Both the position numbers and the translations under genes were made by a program. Shown here piece by piece: positions 26,692-35,493 of a stretch of 64,000 bases of DNA (positions are counted from its first letter, which is position 1; each line of letters starts with the position of its first letter). The notes beneath the pieces were generated by a model. It was not told the origin of the DNA. It ran no database searches and was given only the letters and a program-made list of their open reading frames with translations. This DNA is from Agaricicola taiwanensis (GTDB taxonomy: Bacteria; Pseudomonadota; Alphaproteobacteria; Rhizobiales; Methylopilaceae), in assembly GCF_014635245.1 (NCBI RefSeq), contig NZ_BMCP01000002.1, forward strand, positions 1,178,001-1,242,000, read 5' to 3'.

Positions 26692-27318
26692 ATGTATAGG
26701 AAATCACTTGTTTACTTTACTCGCTTGTGCGCGGTTGCAGCCTTCTCTGCGGTAGGCTGCTCTGCTCTTCAGGCGAAGGATCTGCCTGTCTATGCACCAC
26801 TGGTCGTCACGGGCGCTGCGGAAGCTCCGATCGGCTATGTGCAGTTCTGCTCCGACCTGCCAGAGGAATGCCGCGACGTTCAGGGTCGCGGCCGGCGTGT
26901 GGTGCTCAACCAGAAGACCTGGGCCGACCTGGAGCGGATCAATCTGGAGGTCAATGCCGAGATCAGCCCAGCGACGGATCTCGATCTTTTTGGCGTCCTT
27001 GAATATTGGACGCTGCCGGACATTGCGGGCGACTGCGAAGACTACGTGCTCTTGAAGCGCAAGCGGCTTATCGCTGCGGGCTGGCCGGCCGAGGCACTGC
27101 TCGTCACGGTGGTTCGGGACGACAAGGGCGAAGGACATGCCGTTCTGACCGTCGTGACCGACAAGGGCGACTACGCGCTCGACAACCAGCGCGACGACAT
27201 CCGCCCCTGGCAGACCACGCAGTACAGCTTCGTCAAGCGCCAGAGCCAGTATGACGTCAACCGCTGGGTCTACGTGGGCGCGCCCGACACTGTGGTGGGC
27301 GTCGCCAGTACACGCTGA
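26692..27318 (+). CDS. Bacterial transglutaminase-like cysteine peptidase (BTLCP)
   Basis: 208 residues with an N-terminal signal sequence (about 1-28). The papain-like/transglutaminase triad is C115 in IAGDCEDYVLLKR, H149 in GEGHAVLTV and D164 in YALDNQRDD. The family (PF06035) includes LapG, which cleaves the adhesin LapA under c-di-GMP control in Pseudomonas; alphaproteobacterial members often lack that partner. The start is supported by GGAGGG 7 bases upstream. The closeness to a tandem PilZ protein is suggestive, but separate transcription is indicated by the terminator between them. Confidence 0.9.
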   Translation: MYRKSLVYFTRLCAVAAFSAVGCSALQAKDLPVYAPLVVTGAAEAPIGYVQFCSDLPEECRDVQGRGRRVVLNQKTWADLERINLEVNAEISPATDLDLFGVLEYWTLPDIAGDCEDYVLLKRKRLIAAGWPAEALLVTVVRDDKGEGHAVLTVVTDKGDYALDNQRDDIRPWQTTQYSFVKRQSQYDVNRWVYVGAPDTVVGVASTR

Positions 27319-27379
27319 GGCATAGGAACAGCGAATCCGATTCCGTCACACCCCTCCCGTCCCCAGGATCGGATTTGCC

Positions 27380-27416
27380 GGGGCTGGCCTTCCGCAGAGG
27401 CCAGCCCCAACTTTTT
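27380..27416 (+). terminator. Terminator of the BTLCP gene
   Basis: GGGGCTGGCCT pairs perfectly with AGGCCAGCCCC around a 7-base loop, then AACTTTTT. It lies between the BTLCP gene and a convergent gene and may serve both directions. Confidence 0.92.
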
Positions 27417-27946
27417 CAATCGATGCGCTTCAGACTTGTCGCAAAGCGTGCGCCTTTGGCGACGTAGGAGTCCGATGACCTCTTCAGCCGGGTGACGATA
27501 TCGGGATCAAACGTGCGAACGACCTTCGCCGGCACGCCGACGATCAGCGAGAAATCGGGAAACTGCTTGTTCTCAGGCACCAGCGCGTTGGCGCCCACGA
27601 TGCAGCCTCTGCCGATCCTCGCGCCGTTGAGAATGGTCGCTCCCATGCCGACAAGGCTTCCATCCTCGATGACGCAACCATGCAGGATTGCGTTGTGGCC
27701 AATGGTGCAGCCTGCACCCACCGTGCAGGGGAAGCCCAGATCGGTATGGATCGTCACACCCTCCTGGATGTTGCTGCGGTCACCGATCACGATGGGTTCG
27801 TTGTCGCCGCGCAACACGGCATTGAACCAGACGGTCACATCCTCGCCGAGCTCAACCTTGCCGATGACGGCCGCATTGTCGGCGATCCAGCCGCTGCCCG
27901 ATTCCGGCCGCTTCGGCCGTGCGCCCTCGAATTCATAGACTGCCAT
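27416..27946 (-). CDS. Gamma-type carbonic anhydrase-like hexapeptide repeat protein
   Basis: 176 residues of the YrdA/CaiE-like gamma-carbonic-anhydrase family, a left-handed beta helix. Zinc histidines appear in GVTIHTDLGFPCTVGAGCTIGHNAILHGC, here seen as IHTDLG, IGHNAIL and ILHGCV. Catalytic Gln/Arg are not all checked. The family forms a trimer; many members lack measurable anhydrase activity. It is followed, 14 bases upstream on the same strand, by an alpha/beta hydrolase gene, forming a two-gene operon. Confidence 0.92.
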   Translation of the reverse strand: MAVYEFEGARPKRPESGSGWIADNAAVIGKVELGEDVTVWFNAVLRGDNEPIVIGDRSNIQEGVTIHTDLGFPCTVGAGCTIGHNAILHGCVIEDGSLVGMGATILNGARIGRGCIVGANALVPENKQFPDFSLIVGVPAKVVRTFDPDIVTRLKRSSDSYVAKGARFATSLKRID

Positions 27947-27960
27947 TGAGCCCTCCCGGT

Positions 27961-28713
27961 TCAGGGGCGGCGGGCCAGGAAGGCCAGCACACCTTCGCGA
28001 AACACCTTGTCTCCCACGGCGCGGTTGTGGTCGCGGCCGGGTATATCCAGCACCTCAGCACCGGAAATGGCATCCGCCAACGGCTGCGCGGGACCAGACA
28101 CAACGTCTTCGGTGCCAACGGCGACCAGCGTCGGCGCCTTGATCGTGGCGAGCCGTTCCGGCTCCAGCGGCGTGCGCGGCGCACGGATGCAAGCAGCAAG
28201 CGCCGCCCGATCGCCACCGGTGGCGTCGGCAAACCGGCGGAAGACGCGCGCGTAATCATCGGTCACATCGGCGAGACTTGGCGCTTCAAGTGCCGCGGCG
28301 ATTTCATCGCTTTTCGGAGCACCTGTAAAAAGGCGCGTCCCCATGCCGCCAAGAATGAGGCTGCGCACCCGATCAGGATGCTCGATCCCCATGAGAGCGG
28401 AGACGCGCGCTCCCATGGAATAGCCCATGATATCCGCGCGATCTATGCCGAGGTGGTCGAGCAGGGCCAAGGCGTCTGAGGCCAGGGTTTCGATGGTGTA
28501 GAGAGCGGAATCATAGACTTTCTCGCTCGCACCGTGCCCGCGATGATCGAAGGCGACCACCTGGAAGCCCGCCTGCGCCAATGCGGAGATCCAGCCCGGA
28601 CCCCGCCAGTTGGTGTCGATGTTGGAGGCAAAGCCATGGATGAGCAGAATGGGATCGCCTTGGCCTTCCGTGACGTAGGAAAGACGGTGCCCATGTGACA
28701 GGAAATCTGGCAT
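27961..28713 (-). CDS. Alpha/beta fold hydrolase
   Basis: 250 residues. HGFASN (26-31) forms the oxyanion loop, FDHRGHGASEK is the second block, nucleophile S99 in IMGYSMGARV, and the His of the triad is in GRDHNRAVG near the C-terminus. No signal peptide. The fold covers esterases, lipases and dehalogenases and nothing narrows the substrate. It is the first gene of the operon with the gamma carbonic anhydrase-like gene. Confidence 0.9.
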   Translation of the reverse strand: MPDFLSHGHRLSYVTEGQGDPILLIHGFASNIDTNWRGPGWISALAQAGFQVVAFDHRGHGASEKVYDSALYTIETLASDALALLDHLGIDRADIMGYSMGARVSALMGIEHPDRVRSLILGGMGTRLFTGAPKSDEIAAALEAPSLADVTDDYARVFRRFADATGGDRAALAACIRAPRTPLEPERLATIKAPTLVAVGTEDVVSGPAQPLADAISGAEVLDIPGRDHNRAVGDKVFREGVLAFLARRP

Positions 28714-28897
28714 GTGTGTCTTCAGGTTAAGCGGTTGCCGCCGTTATAGCGGCCGGCCTTCCGAAGGGGAACTTCTTTCGCGCTCGCGCCGAAAGCGACG
28801 CAAGTGAGCCGGCTTAGCCCTGACCGGTTCATTGAACTACAATAATAGATAAGTTATAATGATCACTAGTTTCAACGAGAGCTATTTCTAAATAGAA

Positions 28898-29553
28898 ATG
28901 AGGCCCGCCGATGGCTGTTCAGGCGTTACTCTTGGCGTTTCCTTCGCTCCTCCTCCCGATGATCCTGATCAAACCATCTTCGATACAGCTTTGGCAGCGG
29001 CCAAAAGCGGGAGCGTAGAGGTCATTGATCTCTATGGCGGAGGCCCCAACAGCGTCTATCTCACCAATTCGACCGATGCACCCATGACGCTCGAGTTCCG
29101 CCGCAACGATGATCCCAATCCCGTTACGGAGGTCATCCAACCCGGCGAGACGGTCATCGTGAATCTGCCCGCGGAATGGGCCGGTAATGTCCGGAAGCTG
29201 GTGCCGGGCGAGAACCACGATGCGGCCAACCTGGCCGAATTCACGTTCTCGGGCGGCAGGGTCCACTTCGATGAAAGCGAGGAGACCGGCCGCAATGCCT
29301 CGATCCTGATGCAGACACCGGACGGAACCTCCGCGGGCAGCGCAGCCAGCATTCTGGCCAACGCGCCGGAAGGTTCCTACGTCTACAACGCTTGGGGCGA
29401 GCGGGTTCTCCTGCCGTCGAAACAGCCCCTCTCGTCTTGCAATGGCTCACTGAACAATTGGGTCCGGGGCTCATCTACATCGATTCAGAAGATCACACCG
29501 CGCTCCGGGACTCCTTCACCAACAAGCTGTCCATCACCTTCGGCGAAGCGTGA
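28898..29553 (+). pseudogene. Orphan gene interrupted by a frameshift
   Basis: The first 174 codons from ATG 28898 read well (IFDTALAAAKSGSVEVIDLY, PNSVYLTNSTDAPMTLEF, ETVIVNLPAEWAGNVRKL). The frame then runs on through sequence antisense to the GST gene and loses coding character. Coding continues in the +2 frame from about 29416 (VETAPLVLQWLTEQLGPGLIY, ending in ITFGEA and TGA at 29551-29553). A single missing G in CCG(G)TCG near 29415-29418 would restore one frame of about 218 codons. I do not recognise the family. It is either a recently broken gene or a base-calling error. Confidence 0.6.
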
Positions 29554-29563
29554 GCCATGGAGC

Positions 29564-30202
29564 CTAAAGCGGCTCAGCCTCGCGTTTTGCCCAGACCTCC
29601 CGAAACGCCGGGCGCTCGTGGCAGGCGGACAGCCAGGCCTTTACATGAGGTGCGCCGTCAAAGAGCGCGGTCGCGGAACTGGCATAGCGGACGACTTCAG
29701 CCAGATTGATATCGGCCACGGTGAAACGTCCACCCACGGCGTAGCCATCTTTCGCCAGGGCATCGTTCAAGACAGAGAAGGGACGCCGCAGCGCCTCGAC
29801 CGCCGCCTGCACTTTCTCGGGGTTCTTGCCGGCGTTGTTCTGGACCACCAGCGCCTGTCCCTCGACCTCCGTCAACGCCCAGAACGACCACATGGTCATC
29901 AACGCCTCCTCCTCAAGTCCCGCCGGGGCGAGAGGGCCGCCATGCTTGCGCGCGAGGTGAAGGTTGATGGCCATGGATTCGTGCAGGATCATCCCGTCGT
30001 CATCGATGGAGGGAACGTGCCCGTTTGGATTGATGGACAGGAACTCCGGCGTGCGGGTGTTCAGAGGCGCGTCCGGAGCATGAGGGTTATCCAGCTTATA
30101 GGCCTGGATGACCGGCACATGCCGGAACTGGAGGTTCAACTCCCGCGCCAGCCAAAATGCACGCGAGGCGCGCGAACGATAGACCCCGTAGATGGTCAGC
30201 AC
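29564..30202 (-). CDS. Glutathione S-transferase
   Basis: 212 residues. N-terminal thioredoxin-like domain with GVYRSRASRAFWLARELNL and the cis-Pro/Glu-Ser block NGHVPSIDDDGMILHESMAINLHLAR; C-terminal helical domain with WALTEVEGQALVVQNN and the N-cap region FTVADINLAEVVRYA. It conjugates glutathione to electrophiles or acts in a related reduction. The SRxSR start suggests a Ser/Arg catalytic type. It stands alone, convergent with the frameshifted gene. Confidence 0.92.
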   Translation of the reverse strand: MLTIYGVYRSRASRAFWLARELNLQFRHVPVIQAYKLDNPHAPDAPLNTRTPEFLSINPNGHVPSIDDDGMILHESMAINLHLARKHGGPLAPAGLEEEALMTMWSFWALTEVEGQALVVQNNAGKNPEKVQAAVEALRRPFSVLNDALAKDGYAVGGRFTVADINLAEVVRYASSATALFDGAPHVKAWLSACHERPAFREVWAKREAEPL

Positions 30203-30274
30203 GGCTTCCCTCCTGTTTAAAGTGATTTGCAGACAAGCTTGCTTGGCTAAGCCCGCAAGGCAAGGACAAAAGCT

Positions 30275-31522
30275 TCAGGCTTTCCTCTTGGCCTTCAGGT
30301 TGGGCAGGAACACCGTCGCCAGGCCGAGCAGAGGCATGAAGGAGGTCAGGCTGTAGACGTAGTCGATGCCCTTGCTGTCGGCCAGAACGCCGAGGACCGC
30401 CGCCCCTATTCCGCCCATGCCGAAGGCAAAGCCGAAGAAGAGACCGGCGACAAGCCCGACCCGTCCGGGGAGCAGGTCCTGGGCGAAGACGACAATGGCC
30501 GGGAAGGCGGAGGCCATGATGAAGCCGATCACCGCCGTCAGCACGCCCGTCCAGAACAGGTCGACATAGGGCAGAGCCAGCGTGAAGGGCAGCGCCCCGA
30601 GGATTGAGAACCAGATCACGGTCTTCGATCCAAACCGGTCACCCAGCGGGCCGCCCATAAGGGTCCCGAACGCCGTGGCGCCGAGGAAAACGAACAGCAG
30701 GATCTGAGAGGTCTGAAGCGAGACCTCGAACTTGTGGATCAGGAAAAAGGTGTAATAGCTCGTCAGGCTCGTCGAATAGACGTGCTTGGTAAAGACCAGC
30801 ATCGCGAGCAGACCAATGGCCATCAGCACCTTGTGCCTGGGCAGGGGCAGTTCCCGGCTGGGCTTCGGCTTGCCGGCATTGGCGCGGTTGGTCCGGACAT
30901 ACCAGCCGCTGATGTTCCACAACAGCACCATGCCAACCAGCGCCACGACGGAGAACCAGCCGATGCTGCCCTGCCCTCGCGGCACGACGATGAAGGCGGC
31001 CAGCAGCGGGCCGCTTGCGGTCCCCAGGTTGCCGCCGACCTGAAACAACGATTGCGCCAGGCCGTGGCGCCCGCCGGACGCCATCCGCGCAACGCGGGAG
31101 GCCTCCGGATGGAAGATCGCAGAGCCAAAACCGACAAAGCAGGAGCCGACCAGGAGCGCCGCATAGCTCTCGGCCCAGCCGAGAAGAACGAGGCCCACCA
31201 GCGAGCAGGCCATGCCTGCTGGCAGTGAATAGGGCAAAGACCGCTTGTCGGTGTAAAGCCCGATCAGAGGCTGCAGCAGCGAAGCCGTCACTTGGAACGC
31301 CATGGTCAACAGGCCGATCTGCCAGAAGCTCAGGGAATAAGTCGCCTTCAGCATCGGATAGATCGCCAGCAGCACCGACTGCATCACATCGTTGAGCAAA
31401 TGGCAGATGCTGATCCCCATCAACACCGCATAGGTTACGGTCTCTTTGGCAGTGCGTTGCGAGGGTGCAATGATATCGGCCACTTGAAGCTCCGGATGGC
31501 AGCATGCTGAAGGCGCCTTCAT
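30275..31522 (-). CDS. fsr: MFS transporter, fosmidomycin resistance (Fsr) family
   Basis: 415 residues, twelve membrane segments. The Fsr subgroup marks are visible: SICHLLNDVMQSVLLAIYPML at the first helix, PLIGLYTDKRSLPYSLPAG (loop 2-3), FVGFGSAIFHPEASRVARMA, SLFQVGGNLGTASGP and GGPLGDRFGSKTVIW. It is a proton-driven exporter at the inner membrane; fosmidomycin is the test substrate but not necessarily the native one. An AraC-type regulator gene lies divergently 62 bases away and probably controls it. Confidence 0.92.
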   Translation of the reverse strand: MKAPSACCHPELQVADIIAPSQRTAKETVTYAVLMGISICHLLNDVMQSVLLAIYPMLKATYSLSFWQIGLLTMAFQVTASLLQPLIGLYTDKRSLPYSLPAGMACSLVGLVLLGWAESYAALLVGSCFVGFGSAIFHPEASRVARMASGGRHGLAQSLFQVGGNLGTASGPLLAAFIVVPRGQGSIGWFSVVALVGMVLLWNISGWYVRTNRANAGKPKPSRELPLPRHKVLMAIGLLAMLVFTKHVYSTSLTSYYTFFLIHKFEVSLQTSQILLFVFLGATAFGTLMGGPLGDRFGSKTVIWFSILGALPFTLALPYVDLFWTGVLTAVIGFIMASAFPAIVVFAQDLLPGRVGLVAGLFFGFAFGMGGIGAAVLGVLADSKGIDYVYSLTSFMPLLGLATVFLPNLKAKRKA

Positions 31523-31584
31523 AGTCCGGTTGCGAAACGACCGCTTTCGTGGTCAGGTCCATAACCTTCGCGACTGGGCCACCG

Positions 31585-32400
31585 ATGGCAGACAAAGCGC
31601 TTTACAGACTGACGCATGGCGATGTGGCTGCTCACCGGCAGCGGGTGGCCTGGCTCGAGACGGTCAGGGACCGGGTGGTAGCGATTGCGGCTCACTATCC
31701 GCCGGAGCATCACGTTCCGCCGCACCATCACAGCCGGGCGCAACTGCTCCACATCGCAAATGGCGTGATCATGGTGCAGACCGCAAGCGGCCGCTGGATG
31801 GTGCCACCCGGGCACGCCGTCTGGATTCCGGCCGGTGTCGAACATTGGCTCGACATGCTCGGTGCCGTTTCGATGCAGTCGGTCTATGTCACGCAAGGTG
31901 CTGGCGCGCCATTGTCCTCCGGACTCGTCGTTGTCGGCCTGACGCCGCTGATGGAGGCGCTGCTGCCGGAAGCGGTGGCCGCCGACGTATCGCCTGCCGA
32001 GGATAGCCGCGACGCCCATGTCCTCGCCCTCCTGCTCGACGAGATATCCCGTCTGCCAAGCCGCTCGCTCGGCCTCCCCTTTCCCTCCGATCCTCGGCTG
32101 TCCAGGCTCTGCCACGCCTTTGTCCGCCATCCGTCGCCGCGGACGAATATCGACGATTGGGCGGACCGGCTCGGAATGAGCCGCCGAAGCTTCACCCGCG
32201 CCTTTCACCGTCAAACAGGCATGAGCCTGGCCCTCTGGCGCCAGCAGGCCTGCCTGCTGGCTGCCCTTCCGCGCCTCACCGACGGAGAATCCATCACCAA
32301 TGTTGCCGTTGATCTCGGCTATGAAAGCGTCCCGGCCTTTACCACCATGTTCAAGCGGATGCTTGGCGCGCCACCCAGCCTTTACATGCGGCGGCAGTAG
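31585..32400 (+). CDS. AraC family transcriptional regulator (cupin type)
   Basis: 271 residues. N-terminal cupin sensor: HVPPHHHSRAQLLHIANG, WMVPPGHAVWIPAGVEHWL. C-terminal AraC DNA-binding domain with two helix-turn-helix motifs: IDDWADRLGMSRRSFTRAFHR and VAVDLGYESVPAFTTMFKRMLG. The ATG at 31585 is preferred since the cupin pattern begins soon after; a start at 31549 is open. Divergent from the fsr gene, which is the natural target. The signal is unknown. Confidence 0.93.
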   Translation: MADKALYRLTHGDVAAHRQRVAWLETVRDRVVAIAAHYPPEHHVPPHHHSRAQLLHIANGVIMVQTASGRWMVPPGHAVWIPAGVEHWLDMLGAVSMQSVYVTQGAGAPLSSGLVVVGLTPLMEALLPEAVAADVSPAEDSRDAHVLALLLDEISRLPSRSLGLPFPSDPRLSRLCHAFVRHPSPRTNIDDWADRLGMSRRSFTRAFHRQTGMSLALWRQQACLLAALPRLTDGESITNVAVDLGYESVPAFTTMFKRMLGAPPSLYMRRQ

Positions 32401-32494
32401 GCAGGACCCGCGACTCAAAGCCTCGCGATCGCCTCTGGCGAAGATCGCGCCGTGCCGTTAGTGTGAGGCCACTCAAGGCATCAGGAACTACACC

Positions 32495-32749
32495 ATGGCT
32501 CATCACGGCACGCCCCATTTTCACAACGACCTCGGCGTCTCGGTGATCCATGTCGGCGCGCGCGAGTTCATGTGCATCGGCGCCCGGCCGCCCTTTGATC
32601 ACCCGCATATCTTTATCGACATGGGCGACGACGACGAGGTGGTCTGCTCCTACTGCTCGACGCTCTATCGCTACAAGCCCGAGCTCGCCGTCGACGCCTC
32701 CGAGCCTGCGGAAGCCCGTTGGACGCCGTCCGAAGCGGGAATTCTCTGA
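32495..32749 (+). CDS. Zinc-finger domain protein (zf-CHCC family)
   Basis: 84 residues. Zinc ligands C27, H37, C51 and C54 in FMCIGARPPFDHPHIFID and EVVCSYCSTLYRY, as in the family related to the NDUFS6/13-kDa subunit of mitochondrial complex I. Bacterial members may be complex I assembly factors or accessory subunits. It precedes a flavin monooxygenase gene by 7 bases and may be translated from the same transcript. Confidence 0.93.
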   Translation: MAHHGTPHFHNDLGVSVIHVGAREFMCIGARPPFDHPHIFIDMGDDDEVVCSYCSTLYRYKPELAVDASEPAEARWTPSEAGIL

Positions 32750-32756
32750 CGGCCGC

Positions 32757-33926
32757 GTGGGAGCGCCTTTCGTCATCATCGGCGCGGGCATCGCAGGCCT
32801 TACGCTGGCCTTAGAGCTTGCTTCAAGAAAACTCCCTATCTACCTGTTCGAACGAGCAGATGTCCTAACGGAAATCGGCGCGGGCCTGCAGCTTCCCCCG
32901 AATGCCTCGCGTGTTCTTGCCCGTCATCCGGCGGTTGCTGAGGGGCTGGAGAAGGTATCAGTAGAGCCCTCCGCTCTGACCTTCAGGAATGGCATCTCGG
33001 GCGAGACCATCGCTTCCATGCCGCTCGGCCGCGAAGCCGTGGCACGATGGGGCTCACCCTATCGGCTGGTGCACCGTGCCGACCTGCAGGCGGTGCTGCT
33101 TAAAGCCGTGCGCGAAACGGGCATCCCGCTGACGATGGATGCGGAGTTTGTCTCCGTCCGTCAGGCAGCGACTGGACTGTCTGTCACAATCCGAATCAAC
33201 GGACGTGACGAATCCCTTGATGCAGCAGCACTTATCGGCGCGGACGGCGTAAATTCGGCCGTGAGAAAAGCGGTTCATGGCGACGGCGCCATCTTTGCCG
33301 GCGACACCGCCTGGCGTGCGCTCCTGCCGCATGACAAGACGGCCTCGATCTTCCAGGGGAATGACACCCGGCTGTGGCTCGGGCCCGGCGCGCATCTCGT
33401 CACCTACCCTGTTTCGGGTGGGGGAGCCGTCAATGCCGTGGCTGTCACCCCGGGCGAGGTGCCGAAGGCCGATGCCATCGACCGGTGTTTCCGGCGCTGG
33501 CATCCTGAGGTTCGCTCGGTCGTAGCCTCCGCGCCCTGGCAGCCATGGCCGCTCCATGAGCGCCCCGCGCGCGCCGGTTGGGCTGCGGGACGGATCACGC
33601 TTGTGGGCGATGCGGCCCATGCCATGGTCCCGCATCTGGCACAGGGCGCGGCCCAGGCCATCGAGGATGCCGATGTGCTGGCGCGATGCCTTGAGAAGGC
33701 GAGCGATCCGGCAGAGGCTTTCAAAGCCTATGAGAGATTGCGCCGCCCGCGCGTTATGCGCATCCAGGCGGAAGCGCGCGCGAACGGCCGTATCTACCGC
33801 ATGCCCTGGCCTGCCTCCATGGCGCGCAATCAGGTCATGCGCATGCTGGGGCCGGAGCGCCTCATGGCCCGTGTCGACTGGCTCTATGCCGCCACGGGCC
33901 TCGAGGACAGCGTCAACCGCGGGTGA
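32757..33926 (+). CDS. FAD-dependent aromatic-type monooxygenase
   Basis: 389 residues of class A flavoprotein monooxygenase (salicylate hydroxylase/UbiH-like). FAD-binding dinucleotide motif [18 protein letters not shown], second GD motif [19 protein letters not shown], and the DG motif [16 protein letters not shown]. It hydroxylates an aromatic or quinone ring with NAD(P)H; the substrate is not clear. The GTG at 32757 follows the zinc-finger gene by 7 bases. No Shine-Dalgarno is obvious and coupling is assumed. The 3' end overlaps the convergent wrbA-type gene by 14 bases. Confidence 0.88.
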   Translation: MGAPFVIIGAGIAGLTLALELASRKLPIYLFERADVLTEIGAGLQLPPNASRVLARHPAVAEGLEKVSVEPSALTFRNGISGETIASMPLGREAVARWGSPYRLVHRADLQAVLLKAVRETGIPLTMDAEFVSVRQAATGLSVTIRINGRDESLDAAALIGADGVNSAVRKAVHGDGAIFAGDTAWRALLPHDKTASIFQGNDTRLWLGPGAHLVTYPVSGGGAVNAVAVTPGEVPKADAIDRCFRRWHPEVRSVVASAPWQPWPLHERPARAGWAAGRITLVGDAAHAMVPHLAQGAAQAIEDADVLARCLEKASDPAEAFKAYERLRRPRVMRIQAEARANGRIYRMPWPASMARNQVMRMLGPERLMARVDWLYAATGLEDSVNRG

Positions 33927-34515
33927 GCTTGGTGGCGATTTCCGCGACATGGCGGCCCTGGAAGCGAGCGCCGTTCAGCTCGTTCTCGGAGGGCATGCGG
34001 CTGCCGTCGCCGCCGGTGATGGTAGAGGCGCCGTAAGGACTGCCGCCCGTGATCTCGTCCATGGTGCTCTGGCCCTGGAACGAATAAGGCAGGCCCACGA
34101 CGATCATGCCGTGATGCATCAACGTCGGGATGAAGCCGAGAATGGTGGATTCCTGTCCGCCATGCTGGGTGGCGGTGGAGGTGAATACCGATCCCACCTT
34201 GCCCACGAGCTTGCCCTGCGCCCAGAGGCCACCGGTCTGGTCGACGAAATTGCGCATCTGCGAGGCGACCGTGCCATAGCGCGTGCCGGCGCCGAAGATG
34301 ACGGCGTCGTACTCCACGAGGTCCTCGACCTTGGCGATGGGCGCCTTCTGATCGAGCTTGTAGTGGGACTTCCTCGCGACTTCTTCAGGAACCAGTTCCG
34401 GCACCCGCTTGATATCGACCGTGGCACCTGCCTGCCGCGCGCCCTCGGCGACTGCTTCCGCCATGGCTTCGATATGCCCATATGCCGAATAATAGAGAAC
34501 CAGTACCTTTGCCAT
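33913..34515 (-). CDS. wrbA: NAD(P)H:quinone oxidoreductase WrbA
   Basis: 200 residues. A flavodoxin-like FMN protein that reduces quinones by two electrons, limiting redox cycling. Marks: [21 protein letters not shown] (FMN phosphate loop), [25 protein letters not shown] and [16 protein letters not shown], then [20 protein letters not shown]. Length and motifs agree with type IV NQO. Start chosen at MAKVLV; longer in-frame starts lack homology. It overlaps the monooxygenase gene by 14 bases at their 3' ends. Confidence 0.95.
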   Translation of the reverse strand: MAKVLVLYYSAYGHIEAMAEAVAEGARQAGATVDIKRVPELVPEEVARKSHYKLDQKAPIAKVEDLVEYDAVIFGAGTRYGTVASQMRNFVDQTGGLWAQGKLVGKVGSVFTSTATQHGGQESTILGFIPTLMHHGMIVVGLPYSFQGQSTMDEITGGSPYGASTITGGDGSRMPSENELNGARFQGRHVAEIATKLTRG

Positions 34516-34920
34516 TTCATTGCCTCTTGTGTCGTCATGCGGCGTCGGCCGCCTCGCAACTGAACATGGCAGCCTGGCGCGAACAGGCAAGACATTAAGG
34601 CGCATGGTCATCCTTGCAGGGATGCATGCGGCCAAGAAGACGTCATGGCAGAAGCGCGGAAATCGGCCAGAGCAAGCGCTCCGTCCGCGAGATCTTTTTA
34701 TGGAAAGAGAGGAACCTCCGGTCCAGGTCCGGCAGAGCCGGACCTCTCGGACCGAGGCTTCGAGGGACTGCCGCAGACGCGGATGTCATCCCAGGGCAGG
34801 CGGATCAGGGCACGGTGGCGCCTCACGATCATCTTGCATTCCAGGGCAGACATTCCGACCTCACGAGCACTTGCTCTGAATGGGTCTCGATGTCGGCCCT
34901 CGTCTACCAGGTTTTGCCGT
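34516..34920. other. Intergenic region with nested hairpin
   Basis: No coding region is supported in this 405-base gap; open frames have low complexity and no start-site signals. A nested hairpin is at 34715-34757: outer arms CCTCCGGTCC and GGACCGAGG, inner arms AGGTCCGGC and GCCGGACCT around AGA. It has no T-run. It could be part of an intergenic palindromic repeat or an RNA element. Confidence 0.5.
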
Positions 34921-35079
34921 TCAGATGACCGGCAGCTTTTCGCCAATGCCGAGGATGGCGAGGTCGCTCTTCAGCGGGGTGCGCTTGGCTTCAACGGCGG
35001 CGGCGGCGCGAACCGCAGCTCCGAAAACCTGCGTAGCAGCAGCGATACGGCGGGCGGCGAGCATAAGAACATGCAGCAT
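34921..35079 (-). CDS. Small basic protein of unknown function (52 aa)
   Basis: 52 codons from ATG 35079, with GGAG 7 bases upstream. The body is alanine-rich helix (MLAARRIAAATQVFGAAVRAAAAVE), then KRTPLKSDLAILGIGEKLPVI. The ending (basic residue-Pro-x-x-x-DL-x-x-LGI) looks like a conserved C-terminal motif I associate with short alphaproteobacterial hypotheticals, though I cannot name a family. Longer reading upstream is not supported. Ribosome binding site and composition make it more credible than other small frames here. Confidence 0.55.
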   Translation of the reverse strand: MLHVLMLAARRIAAATQVFGAAVRAAAAVEAKRTPLKSDLAILGIGEKLPVI

Positions 35080-35332
35080 TTTCAGTCTCCAACAGGTTGC
35101 TGGCGAAAGATTTCGTGTGCCAGTGTTGAGAGATAGATGCTCTCTTCCTTCGCGCTGCACAACGGACGATATTGCGATGCTCCCATGCTAAAAATGCATA
35201 GCGCCTGACCGGTGCTTAAGAACTGACCTTTCGATCCTCAAGATGTAAATTTCCTGGTAACTTATAGACCATGCGGAGAGCCGGAGTTGAACTCTTGCCT
35301 CCCCGATCTCGTATGCTATGCGTCTTCGGAAT

Positions 35333-35417
35333 GCCCCCTTGGCGAAATTGGTATACGCACGGCACTTAAAATGCCGGGCCGCAAGGCATGCCGGTTCAAG
35401 TCCGGCAGGGGGCACCA
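35333..35417 (+). tRNA. tRNA-Leu (anticodon UAA)
   Basis: The 85-base sequence folds as a leucine tRNA: acceptor GCCCCCT paired with AGGGGGC, anticodon stem CGGCA/TGCCG with loop CTTAAAA giving anticodon TAA (35367-35369), a variable arm, T arm CCGGTTCAAGTCCGG, and an encoded CCA at 35415-35417. It reads UUA codons (and UUG by wobble), which are rare in this GC-rich genome. cysE follows 76 bases downstream. Confidence 0.96.
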
Positions 35418-35493
35418 TTTCCCTCGTCGGTTCTGGCGGACTGCCCGCTATGCTATTATCTCAGGGAAACAGCCATCCGATCGGAGACGATCA

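Noticed and set aside
29554-30220. Continuation of the frame from 28898 through the GST gene
   Set aside because: It is antisense to a clearly supported glutathione S-transferase, and the true continuation of the upstream gene is in another frame.
34520-34946. Several overlapping frames in the gap upstream of wrbA
   Set aside because: Low-complexity Arg/Ser/Gly translations on both strands, crossing a strong hairpin, without start signals.
35188-35418. Open frame antisense to tRNA-Leu (starts MVPPAGLEPACLAA)
   Set aside because: It lies mostly on the complement of the tRNA gene; this peptide pattern is a well-known false gene made by antisense tRNA sequence.
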